Assembly (NCBI GenBank): GCA_013695335.1
Contig: JACDAR010000157.1
Coordinates: 1-50,246, forward strand
Direction: 5' to 3'
Source: Rubrobacter sp.
GTDB lineage: Bacteria; Actinomycetota; Rubrobacteria; Rubrobacterales; Rubrobacteraceae
DNA: 50,246 nucleotides
Numbering within the stretch: the stretch's first letter is position 1; each line of letters starts with the position of its first letter. The position numbers were made by a program, and so were the translations under genes. The notes below the pieces were generated by a model. The model did not search any database. It was given only the letters and a program-made list of their open reading frames with translations, and was not told the DNA's origin. This document shows, one piece after another, positions 41,914 to 49,482 of this stretch.

Positions 41914-42060
41914 GCTTACAGCTTACACTGTATGTTTGCGGATTGCCATAGTACAAGGTCGCGTGCCAGAGGGTAGATTATCGGCGTGTCACGAAACCAA
42001 GTAACTCCGGCGCGCTTGCAGTGTCGGTCCGTTTAGTACGGTTTTCCGAAAGTTGCAGGG

Positions 42061-42720
42061 TTACGCTCCGATGTGAACTTCGACCGGGGAGCGCGGTACG
42101 GGACGAATGCCCAATATCTCAAGCGCCGCCCTCGCGGCTGACTGTTCGCTCTCCTTGATGGAATATCCTTCTCCAGTGGCGACCTCGCGGCCATCCGCAG
42201 AAACCGTGGAGGTAAAACTCGGACGGTGGGCCGGTCCCTGCTTGGATAGCACCCGGTACGTTGGCCTGAGACCGTCAGCCTGGAGCGTCTCCTGAAGAAG
42301 CGTCTTCCAGTCACGAAGTTCGTCCGTGTCAACCTCGGATGGGTTGAAGATGTGGTCTATCGTGCGAAACACGAGGTCGCGGTCTATGAGGTATGCGGCC
42401 CCGATGATGGCCTCGACGGTGTCGGCGATGACCGAATCGTTGATGATGGAACTTTCGATCAGCTCTTCAACGCCCTCGTCGCGCCCTACGGCAGCCAGGA
42501 ACGTCTTGCGCACCAGATGCGCCCGGATGCGCGTGAGATCCCCCTCCAGAAGCTCAGGGTAGCTGTGGAATACAAGCTCGGCCACCCGCGTATTCAGGAT
42601 GGAGTCACCCAGAAACTCCAGCCGCCCGTTGGATTCGTACGGGTCGGCGACGCTAGGATGCGTCAACGAACGCTGCCGCAAAGGTTCCGGCAGTATCGTT
42701 ATGAGATCCTTTATAGTCAT
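42061..42720 (-). CDS. rnc: Ribonuclease III
   Basis: Double-strand-specific endoribonuclease for rRNA and mRNA processing. The catalytic motif NGRLEFLGDSILN is at 31-43 (Glu35, Asp39). The second acidic pair is in ADTVEAIIGAAY (Asp100, Glu103). The dsRNA-binding domain covers about 137-210 (WKTLLQETLQADGLRPTYRVL and GEGYSIKESEQSAARAAL). Length 219. The N-terminal helix is shorter than usual. It follows fabF by about 7 bp, as in many Gram-positive fab-rnc-smc clusters. Confidence 0.95.
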   Translation of the reverse strand: MTIKDLITILPEPLRQRSLTHPSVADPYESNGRLEFLGDSILNTRVAELVFHSYPELLEGDLTRIRAHLVRKTFLAAVGRDEGVEELIESSIINDSVIADTVEAIIGAAYLIDRDLVFRTIDHIFNPSEVDTDELRDWKTLLQETLQADGLRPTYRVLSKQGPAHRPSFTSTVSADGREVATGEGYSIKESEQSAARAALEILGIRPVPRSPVEVHIGA

Positions 42721-42727
42721 CTCGTGA

Positions 42728-43984
42728 TTATTCTACACCCGTGAACGCCACCACGACGTTGTGCCCGCCAAAGCCCATGGAGTTGGAGATGGCAGCCTTG
42801 AGGTCAGGGACCTTCCTGGCCTCGCTACCGACATAATCGAGAGGCTCGCAGTCTTCCGCGAGGTCTTCGAGGTTGAGCGTGGGCGGCAAAATCTTCTGCT
42901 TGATAGCGAGGGCACACATGACTCCCTCCATCGCCCCAACCGCCCCGAAAGAGTGGCCGGTCATGGACTTCGTGGCGGAGACTGCCACGTGTGGCATGAC
43001 ACGCGATATGGCCTTGGTTTCCGGGCCATCGCCAGTCGGGGTGGAAGTGGCGTGGGCGTTGACGTGCCCGACGTCTTCCGCCGTGAGGCCGGAATCAGCC
43101 AGGGCGTGATGCATGGCGCGCTCCACGCCCCGGCCCTGTTCGTCCGGGGCTGTGACGTGATATGCGTCGGTGGAGCGTCCGTAGCCAGCGACGGCGGCAA
43201 TCGGCTCCGCGCCGCGTCGTGCGGCGTGTTCCGGGCTTTCGAGGACGATAGCACCCCCGCCCTCGCTCATCACGAAGCCGTCACGCCCCGAGTCGAACGG
43301 GCGGCTCGCGCGGTGCGGTTCGTCGTTGCGGGTGGAGATCGCGCGTATCGCGCAGAACCCGGCCATCGAAAGTGGTGTGATCGGGGCTTCCGATGCGCCA
43401 GCTATAACCACATCGGCGTCGCCGCGCCGGATCAACTCAAGCGCCTCAGCTATCGCCTCCCCACCCGTTGCGCAAGCGAGGACCGGACACTGGCTCGGCC
43501 CCGTCGCCCCGAGCGTGATGGCGAGTTGCCCTGCCGCCATGTTCGGAACCATCATGGTAATGAGGAAGGGGCTCACCCGTCCCGGCCCGCGCTCGTGCAG
43601 AACGCGATACTCCCGCTCCCAGGTCGAGAGCCCGCCGATACCGCTGCCCATCACGATGCCTACACGTTCCGGCGTTTCGCGGATCGTGTCCATGATGCCG
43701 GCGCTCTCGGCGGCCTCCACGCCTGCGGCGACGCCGAACTGGGCGTAGCGGTCCATCCGGCGGGCCAGTTTCTTCGGCATGAAATCCGTGGGGTCGAAAT
43801 CCGTGCATTCGCCTGCTATGTGTGAAGGGTACGGCGAAGGGTCGAACAGCGTGATCTCCCCGACCCCGCTCTTGCCGTGAAGGGCGGCGTCCCAGAAGTT
43901 CTCCACTCCGGTTCCGAGGGGCGTTATAGCCCCCGCGCCGGTAATGAGGGCGTGCCCCCTGCCGTTTGAGGGAGCCTCCGTCAC
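42728..43984 (-). CDS. fabF: 3-oxoacyl-ACP synthase II
   Basis: Condensing enzyme that elongates fatty acids with malonyl-ACP. The catalytic Cys is at 171 (VLACATGGEAIAE), and the two histidines lie in NAHATSTPTGD near 311 and SMTGHSFGA near 348. Length 418 is typical. Its start overlaps the acpP stop by 4 bp, so enzyme and carrier are coupled. It closes the plsX-fabH-fabD-fabZ-fabG-acpP-fabF block and is followed by rnc. Confidence 0.95.
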   Translation of the reverse strand: MTEAPSNGRGHALITGAGAITPLGTGVENFWDAALHGKSGVGEITLFDPSPYPSHIAGECTDFDPTDFMPKKLARRMDRYAQFGVAAGVEAAESAGIMDTIRETPERVGIVMGSGIGGLSTWEREYRVLHERGPGRVSPFLITMMVPNMAAGQLAITLGATGPSQCPVLACATGGEAIAEALELIRRGDADVVIAGASEAPITPLSMAGFCAIRAISTRNDEPHRASRPFDSGRDGFVMSEGGGAIVLESPEHAARRGAEPIAAVAGYGRSTDAYHVTAPDEQGRGVERAMHHALADSGLTAEDVGHVNAHATSTPTGDGPETKAISRVMPHVAVSATKSMTGHSFGAVGAMEGVMCALAIKQKILPPTLNLEDLAEDCEPLDYVGSEARKVPDLKAAISNSMGFGGHNVVVAFTGVE

Positions 43985-44226
43985 GCCGCCTGATGCTCCG
44001 ATACGTAGTCCACCGCCTGCTCGACGGTGGTGATCTTCTCGGCATCATCGTCCGGGATCTCCATCCCGAACTGCTCCTCGAGCTCCATGATCAGCTCAAC
44101 GAGGTCGAGCGAGTCGGCCTCGAGGTCCTCCCGGAATGAAGCCTCCGCAGTCACTTCGGTCTCTTCGACTCCGAGCCGGTCTGCGGTTATTTCCTGAATC
44201 TTGGCGAGGATCTCGTCTCTCTCCAT
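43981..44226 (-). CDS. acpP: Acyl carrier protein
   Basis: Carries growing acyl chains on a phosphopantetheine arm. From the ATG at 44226 (GGGAGG upstream) the protein has 81 residues, is acidic, and carries the attachment site Ser39 in EADSLDLVELIM. The short frame extension further upstream is not conserved. It lies between fabG and fabF, the usual location. An 84-bp gap separates it from fabG, in which I see no clear operator. Confidence 0.96.
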   Translation of the reverse strand: MERDEILAKIQEITADRLGVEETEVTAEASFREDLEADSLDLVELIMELEEQFGMEIPDDDAEKITTVEQAVDYVSEHQAA

Positions 44227-44310
44227 TTCTTGCACCTCCCTGGTTATTCTCACAACTTCTAATTTATGTCATCCCCATCGGTGACAGCGCGTAGTGTAGC
44301 GCAAATCGCA

Positions 44311-45057
44311 TTATTGCATAACCATCCCACCATCCACCGTAATGGTCTGCCCCGTCACGTATCCCGCACCCTCCCCGGCAAGGAAAGCGACTACCTCCGA
44401 GATCTCCCCCGGCTCCCCGAACCTCCCCATCGGAACCTGGCCCAGGATCTGGTCCTTCACCTTGTCTGACAAACTCCCGGTCAGCTCCGTCTCCACGTAG
44501 CCTGGCGCAACAGCGTTCACGGTGATGCCGCGCTGCGCCACCTCCCGAGCTACGCTTTTTGTGAGCCCGATGAGCCCGGCTTTGGATGCCGCGTAGTTCG
44601 CCTGTCCCGCGTTACCCACGAGCCCGACTACGGATGAGATGTTCACGATCCTGCCCCACCGCGCCCGCACCATCTTGCGCAACACGGCCCGCGTACACAG
44701 ATAAGTTCCCTTGAGGTTGGTCCGAAGAACGTCATCGAACTCCTCTTCCTTCATGCGCATCATCAGGTTGTCCCGCGTGATGCCCGCGTTGTTCACCAGG
44801 ATATCCACGCGCCCGAAAGCCCCGTCCACGCCCTTGAAAAGCGCGTCAACGTCATCCTGTGAAGCAACGTCGCCCTTGAAGGTCTCACACCTGACGCCAG
44901 CTTCGCGCACGAGGTTCGCGCTCTCTTCCGCAGCTTCGTCGTTGCCTCGGTAGGAGATAGCGATGTCCGCGCCCTCGTGGGCGAGTCGGACGGCTATGGA
45001 GCGGCCAATACCGCGTCCGCCGCCGGTGATGACGGCTACCCTTCCGGCTTCGATCAC
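44311..45057 (-). CDS. fabG: 3-oxoacyl-ACP reductase
   Basis: NADPH-dependent reductase of the fatty acid cycle, short-chain dehydrogenase fold. The cofactor motif TGGGRGIGRS is at 11-20, NNAG at 89-92, and the catalytic Ser141/142, Tyr155 and Lys159 lie in NISSVVGLVGNAGQANYAASK. The C-terminal GYVTGQTITVDGGMVM is standard. 248 residues. The GTG start overlaps the fabZ stop by 4 bp (GTGA). Confidence 0.95.
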   Translation of the reverse strand: MIEAGRVAVITGGGRGIGRSIAVRLAHEGADIAISYRGNDEAAEESANLVREAGVRCETFKGDVASQDDVDALFKGVDGAFGRVDILVNNAGITRDNLMMRMKEEEFDDVLRTNLKGTYLCTRAVLRKMVRARWGRIVNISSVVGLVGNAGQANYAASKAGLIGLTKSVAREVAQRGITVNAVAPGYVETELTGSLSDKVKDQILGQVPMGRFGEPGEISEVVAFLAGEGAGYVTGQTITVDGGMVMQ

Positions 45058-45503
45058 AGCTCCCCAACCCCTTCCGCGAACGCGAACATCAGGTCAGCCT
45101 CACACACCCGCTCGCCAGAGACTGTTGCTTTGCCTTTTCCGCGTCCGATCTTGCCTTTCAGACGTTCGATCCGGACTTCCATCGTCAGCACGTCCCCAGG
45201 CACCACCTGACGCCTGAACCGCACGCCATCTATCCCGGCGAAAAGCGCGAGCTTCCCCCGATACTCCTCCACGCTCATCACGCCGACGGCCCCGACCTGG
45301 GCCATCGCTTCAACGATCAGGACACCGGGCATCACCGGATAATCCGGGAAATGTCCCTGGAAGAACGGTTCGTTCTGGGTGACGCTCTTGATCCCAACAG
45401 CCCGCACACCGGGCTCGACTTCCTCGATGCGGTCCACGAGCAGGAACGGGTAGCGATGCGGGATGAGGTTCCGGATCTCCACCGCCGACAGGGACCGTTT
45501 CAC
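45054..45503 (-). CDS. fabZ: 3-hydroxyacyl-ACP dehydratase FabZ
   Basis: Hot-dog fold dehydratase of fatty acid elongation. The GTG at 45503 overlaps the fabD stop (GTGA) and gives 149 residues with LIPHRYPFLLVDRI near 14-27 and the catalytic pair His52 in GHFPDYPVMPG and Glu66 in VEAMAQ. The frame is open far upstream inside fabD; that part is not protein-like for this family. Its position between fabD and fabG differs from the common fabD-fabG-acpP order. Confidence 0.94.
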   Translation of the reverse strand: MKRSLSAVEIRNLIPHRYPFLLVDRIEEVEPGVRAVGIKSVTQNEPFFQGHFPDYPVMPGVLIVEAMAQVGAVGVMSVEEYRGKLALFAGIDGVRFRRQVVPGDVLTMEVRIERLKGKIGRGKGKATVSGERVCEADLMFAFAEGVGEL

Positions 45504-46327
45504 GACAGCAGCTCCATCGCGCCCCGGCCTTCGATCTCCACGGCCCTGAAGTCCCGCAGCATCCTCACCAGCGTACCTCCCTCTCCAGCCTCCACGATCT
45601 CCCGCACGCCCAGATCCTCGAAACGGGCGATCACCTCTACCCACCGTACCGGCGAGAGCATCTGGTTGGTGAGCGCCAGCCTCACATCATCCGCCGTGGC
45701 CAGGATCGCCCCGTCCACGCCGCTCACCATCGGTATCTCCGGCTCCGCAAACTCCGTCTCCTCCAGCAAGGACTCCATCGCCAGCGAAGCCTCGAGCATG
45801 AGCGGAGAATGGAACGCGCCAGCTACTTCGAGCGGAACCTTTCGCCCTTTGACCCTCTCTCCGACGGCCTCAAGTGCAGATTTTTCGCCAGAGATCACGG
45901 TCTGGCGGGGCGTATTGAAGTTGGCAGCGACCACGATGCCGTCTTCCTCGGGGAATTCTTCCACGACGTTCGCGATTTCCCTCGGGTCGGCTTTGAGTAC
46001 GGCCACCATTCCGCCTGGATTCTGCGCGGAAGCCTCGTTCATCAGGCGATCCCTCTCCGCAACGAGCCGCACGCCATCCTCCAGGCTCAATGACCCTGCG
46101 GCGTGCGCTGCGGCGTACTCGCCCAGGGAGTGGCCTGCCACCACGTCGGGCATAGTGCCACGCTCTCGAAGCGCGTACAGCAGATCCACGGATCGGGCGA
46201 AAACCGAAAGCTGATACGGCACATCGCCGTCGCCGATCTGGCGCTGCACTACCCCACGAATCTCACCGGAGACTTCGCCTCCGACAGTTCCCTGGCCGGG
46301 GAACACAATGGCCCGCCGTATCTCCAA
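45500..46327 (-). CDS. fabD: Malonyl-CoA:ACP transacylase, short form
   Basis: Loads malonyl units on ACP. Oxyanion-hole GQG at 11-13, nucleophile Ser67 in GHSLGEY, the substrate-binding arginine region LVAERDRLMNEA, and catalytic His in VAGAFHSPLM are all present. At 275 residues it is short for the family (about 305-310). About 25 residues are missing between GQG and the QLSVFARSVDLL segment that corresponds to QPALFAASVALL in relatives. The frame is clean, so this is a real deletion rather than a frameshift. ATG start, 17 bp after fabH. Confidence 0.92.
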   Translation of the reverse strand: MEIRRAIVFPGQGTVGGEVSGEIRGVVQRQIGDGDVPYQLSVFARSVDLLYALRERGTMPDVVAGHSLGEYAAAHAAGSLSLEDGVRLVAERDRLMNEASAQNPGGMVAVLKADPREIANVVEEFPEEDGIVVAANFNTPRQTVISGEKSALEAVGERVKGRKVPLEVAGAFHSPLMLEASLAMESLLEETEFAEPEIPMVSGVDGAILATADDVRLALTNQMLSPVRWVEVIARFEDLGVREIVEAGEGGTLVRMLRDFRAVEIEGRGAMELLS

Positions 46328-46343
46328 TCCCCCTCCTTTGAAT

Positions 46344-47291
46344 CTAGATCTTGTACAGGTTCGCAGCCCACGTCAGGCCGAACCCGAAGCCGACCGTGAC
46401 CACATACCGACCCATTTCGAACCCATCGAAGATGTCAGGGTAGGAGATCGGGATGCTCGCAGCCGACGTGTTCCCGAAACGATCCACGTTCACCACTATG
46501 CACCCCTCCAGCACGTCCAGCTTCCTCGCCGCCGCGTGTATTATGCGTGCATTTGCCTGATGCGGGATTATGTACTGAACTTCTTCCAGCGAGATGCCGT
46601 TGCGGGCGACGAGCTTTTCGACCATCTCGGGGAGCACGCGAACGGCGAACTTGAAGACCTCGCGGCCGTTCTGGTACAGCTTGTGATCGTCGCCTGGATG
46701 TCCGGCGCGGCCGAACGGGGCCATCCTGCCGTCTGCGCCGAGGACGTGATCCACGAACCCGGAAGTTCCATCGCCTTTTTCGAGCACCACCGCCCCGGCT
46801 CCGTCCCCAAAGAGCACGCTGGTCGAACGGTCTTGCGCATCCACGATGGTCGTCATGGCGTCGGCGCCAATGAGGAGCACACGGCTCGCGGGTCCGCTTC
46901 GCAGCATCGCGTCCGCGACGGATGCTGCGTACGAGAAACCGGCGCAGGCCGCCGCGAGGTCCATCGCGCCGATACCGGGCGCGCCGATGGCTTCACCGAC
47001 CAGGCAGGCCACTGAGGGCATGGATTCCGGACCTGTGGACGTGGCGCAGATAACGAGATCAATCTCGTCGCCGGATAGGTTCGCGTGGGACAGGGCGTTG
47101 CGGGCGGCTTCGATGGCGAGGGTTGAGCAATCTTCACCCTCGGAGATAAAGTGGCGCTCCCGTATTCCCGTGCGCGCCTGGATCCAGGCGTCAGTCGTGT
47201 CGATGGTGCGGGCCAGGTCGTCGTTGGTGACGACACGGTTTCCGAGCGCCCTTCCGACGCCGACGATCTTGCCGACCGGCGGGCCGCTCAA
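46344..47291 (-). CDS. fabH: 3-oxoacyl-ACP synthase III
   Basis: Starts fatty acid synthesis by condensing an acyl-CoA primer with malonyl-ACP. Catalytic Cys116 (DLAAACAGFSYA), His in IIPHQANARI near 242 and Asn in RFGNTSAA near 273 are present. Length 315. In actinobacteria this enzyme often selects branched primers, but specificity cannot be read here. TTG start with GGAGGTGG upstream, overlapping the plsX stop by 4 bp. Confidence 0.95.
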   Translation of the reverse strand: MSGPPVGKIVGVGRALGNRVVTNDDLARTIDTTDAWIQARTGIRERHFISEGEDCSTLAIEAARNALSHANLSGDEIDLVICATSTGPESMPSVACLVGEAIGAPGIGAMDLAAACAGFSYAASVADAMLRSGPASRVLLIGADAMTTIVDAQDRSTSVLFGDGAGAVVLEKGDGTSGFVDHVLGADGRMAPFGRAGHPGDDHKLYQNGREVFKFAVRVLPEMVEKLVARNGISLEEVQYIIPHQANARIIHAAARKLDVLEGCIVVNVDRFGNTSAASIPISYPDIFDGFEMGRYVVTVGFGFGLTWAANLYKI

Positions 47292-48298
47292 GCCCCACCT
47301 CCGGCGGGTGCGGCATGGGCGCTGTCTAGTGCCTGCTGAAGGGCGTCGCTCAGTCCAGCTCCAGCCCGCGAGATGCCGAGCAGGGCGTTTTCGACGCCTC
47401 GTGCCTGTGAGTTGCCGTGCCCGATCACCACGGAGCCCTTCACACCGAGGAGGAAGGAGCCTCCGTATTGCTCCGGGTCGAGGTGATTTCTCATCTTCAT
47501 GAGCCTTGGCCTGAGGATAGCGGCTGCGAGTTTGGTCACAGCGCTTGCAGTCATCGTTGAGCGGAGCATCGAGAAGATTTCGCGCGAGACGCCTTCGGCG
47601 GTCTTCAGCACTACGTTGCCCGTGAAGCCATCTGTCACCAGAACGTCGGCCTCTCCGCTGCCGATATCCCTGCCTTCGACGTTGCCGACGAAGCGGACGG
47701 CGCCGGAGTTCCGGATCAAAGCGTGCGACTCCTTCGCAAGGTCGTCGCCCTTGCCGGGTTCCTCGCCCACGTTGATCAGGCCGACACGGGCCGATTCGAT
47801 CCCGAAATATCTCTCAGCGAACACGCTGCCAAGAATAGCGAAATTCAGCAGGTCCTGCGGCCTGCACATCGTGGTGGCGCCAGCGTCCAGCAATAACACG
47901 GGCGACGAGAACGGAAGCACGGTGGCGATGGCCGGCCTGCGGCACCCTTCGAGGCGCCCGATCCTGAGCAAAGCCGCAGCGACCGTTGCCCCTGTATTTC
48001 CGGCGGAAAATATCGCGTCTGCGTCGCCGCTGCGCACCATGCTGGCGGCGACAGCCACGCTAGCGTCTGGACGCGCCCGCAGCGCGGAGGCTGGTTCTTC
48101 TTCCATGCCGACAGCGTTGCCCGCGTCGTGCAGGCTCAGGTTCTCCGGTCTCCCTGAGCCAAGGAGTTTCGAGACGCGTGCTTCGTTGCCGACGAGCAGG
48201 ATCTCATCTTCCGGCAGACGCTTCGCGGCGGCGACAGCCCCGGAAACTATTTCTTCAGGAGCTTCGTCGCCGCCGAGGGCATCAACCGCGATGCGCAT
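47288..48298 (-). CDS. plsX: Phosphate acyltransferase PlsX
   Basis: Converts acyl-ACP to acyl-phosphate for phospholipid synthesis. Signature features: MRIAVDALGGDEAPEEIVSGAV at the N-terminus, SAGNTGATVAAAL near 99-111, LLNVGEE-type region (LINVGEEPGKGDDLAKESH), and FVGNVEGRDIGSGEADVLVTDGFTGNVVLKTAEG near 203-236. 336 residues. Located between rpmF and fabH, the conserved rpmF-plsX-fabH order. Confidence 0.96.
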   Translation of the reverse strand: MRIAVDALGGDEAPEEIVSGAVAAAKRLPEDEILLVGNEARVSKLLGSGRPENLSLHDAGNAVGMEEEPASALRARPDASVAVAASMVRSGDADAIFSAGNTGATVAAALLRIGRLEGCRRPAIATVLPFSSPVLLLDAGATTMCRPQDLLNFAILGSVFAERYFGIESARVGLINVGEEPGKGDDLAKESHALIRNSGAVRFVGNVEGRDIGSGEADVLVTDGFTGNVVLKTAEGVSREIFSMLRSTMTASAVTKLAAAILRPRLMKMRNHLDPEQYGGSFLLGVKGSVVIGHGNSQARGVENALLGISRAGAGLSDALQQALDSAHAAPAGGGA

Positions 48299-48326
48299 TC
48301 GTGGAATGCCCCGCTATCTGGGTGGC

Positions 48327-48512
48327 CTACTCGGTGGCCTCCACGGCGACGGCGGTGCGCCCCTTGTAGAAACCGCAGTTGGAACAGACCCGGTGCGGCC
48401 TATGCGGAGCCCCGCAATTTGGGCAGGCAACGAGGCCCACGTTCTTGATAGCGTGGTGCGCCCGGCGCTGGTCCCTGCGGGCCTGAGATGTCTTCTTCTT
48501 CGGTACTGCCAT
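48327..48512 (-). CDS. rpmF: 50S ribosomal protein L32, zinc-binding form
   Basis: 61-residue ribosomal protein. The N-terminus MAVPKKKTSQARRDQRRAHHA is diagnostic. The zinc ribbon is complete, with Cys30, Cys33, Cys43 and Cys46 (the C+ form). AGGAGG lies about 8 bases before the ATG. A TATAGT -10-like element lies in the 38-bp gap upstream. The DUF177-rpmF-plsX order is conserved across bacteria. Confidence 0.96.
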   Translation of the reverse strand: MAVPKKKTSQARRDQRRAHHAIKNVGLVACPNCGAPHRPHRVCSNCGFYKGRTAVAVEATE

Positions 48513-48550
48513 TTTTCTACCTCCTGATTTCTTCGGAAACTATAGGAAAT

Positions 48551-49009
48551 TCAGAATCCCGAGGCGAACAGATCGTCGAGGCCGCGCCACCTCGGGTCAA
48601 CCTCGTCCTCGTCCTGCGCGATCCGCACGGGCTCGGTGCCAGGCTTGAAGACCTGCATCGGCACCTCGTTGGGCAACGCCCGACGCGCGTACTGGGTGGC
48701 GTTCAGCTCCCAATCCTGGACACAGACCTCGTCGTTGTTCGGCCCCGAGAGGAACCCAGAATCCCCGAAAGTCAACTCGAGTTCGACTGGTTCCAGAGTA
48801 CGGTCGCAGGACGTGAGCATCGTCGCGGTTATCTTCAGGTCGAGATGCAAACCTTCGGCGAGCTTGGTGACCGCCGCTCGGGCTTCTGCCTTCGTTACTT
48901 CGTGGTGGCGACCGTAGAGATCGAAGGGCTCGACGGCGAAGCTGGCTGTATATTCGCGTCGGTCTCCGACCTCAAGGCCGGGGCGCTTGAGGGGAATCAA
49001 ATCAGTCAT
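48551..49009 (-). CDS. DUF177/YceD family protein
   Basis: 152-residue protein of the YceD/DUF177 family, which sits next to rpmF in most bacteria and is linked to 23S rRNA maturation in plants and some bacteria. It contains LHLDLKITATMLTSCDRTLEPVELELTF near 54-82, the VCVQDWELNATQYARRALPNEVPM segment near 95-118, and the C-terminal DPRWRGLDDLF. The second cysteine of the family motif (usually CxRCL...C) is absent; only one Cys is seen in SCDRTL. Function is inferred from the family. Confidence 0.88.
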   Translation of the reverse strand: MTDLIPLKRPGLEVGDRREYTASFAVEPFDLYGRHHEVTKAEARAAVTKLAEGLHLDLKITATMLTSCDRTLEPVELELTFGDSGFLSGPNNDEVCVQDWELNATQYARRALPNEVPMQVFKPGTEPVRIAQDEDEVDPRWRGLDDLFASGF

Positions 49010-49018
49010 CCGGGTATT

Positions 49019-49474
49019 TTACTCTTCCTGAACGCCCTGGAGCTTGTTGCGTCCCCGCTGGACGGCTTCGAGGAGCCGGGCGAGGTTGTCCTCCAGGTTG
49101 GCAAGTACCTCGTCCGCGTAATCTTCCGCTCCGAGTCGGATCTCGCGCTCCCGACGGCGGGCGTCCTCCATGATCTCTGCGCCGCGCTTCTCGGCGCGCT
49201 TGAGGATTTCTTCCTCGGAGGTGATCTTCTCCGCCTCTTCCTGGGCGCTGCGGATTATGCGGTCGCTCTCGCTACGGGCCTCGTCGAGCATCGCCTGACG
49301 TTCCTTGACGATCCAACGCGCCTGCTTGAGTTCCTCTGGGATGGTCTGGCGCATCTGGTCTATGACGTCGAATGCGGCGTCGCGGTCCACCATGGCCGTA
49401 TTTCCGAAACCGGGGAAACTCCTGGCCTCCTCCACCAGCTCCTCTAGCCTGTCTATCAGCACGAGTACGTCCAT
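49019..49474 (-). CDS. sepIVA: SepIVA-like DivIVA-domain coiled-coil protein
   Basis: 151-residue, almost fully coiled-coil protein with an N-terminal hydrophobic segment MDVLVLIDRLEELVEEARSFPG and long charged helices (about 35-150). In mycobacteria the gene next to the DUF177 gene and near rnc-smc-ftsY encodes SepIVA, an essential septation factor with a DivIVA-like domain; length, composition and place agree. It also resembles V-type ATPase stalk subunits, but no ATPase genes are nearby. Role in division is inference. Confidence 0.75.
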   Translation of the reverse strand: MDVLVLIDRLEELVEEARSFPGFGNTAMVDRDAAFDVIDQMRQTIPEELKQARWIVKERQAMLDEARSESDRIIRSAQEEAEKITSEEEILKRAEKRGAEIMEDARRREREIRLGAEDYADEVLANLEDNLARLLEAVQRGRNKLQGVQEE

Positions 49475-49482
49475 AGGTGAAC

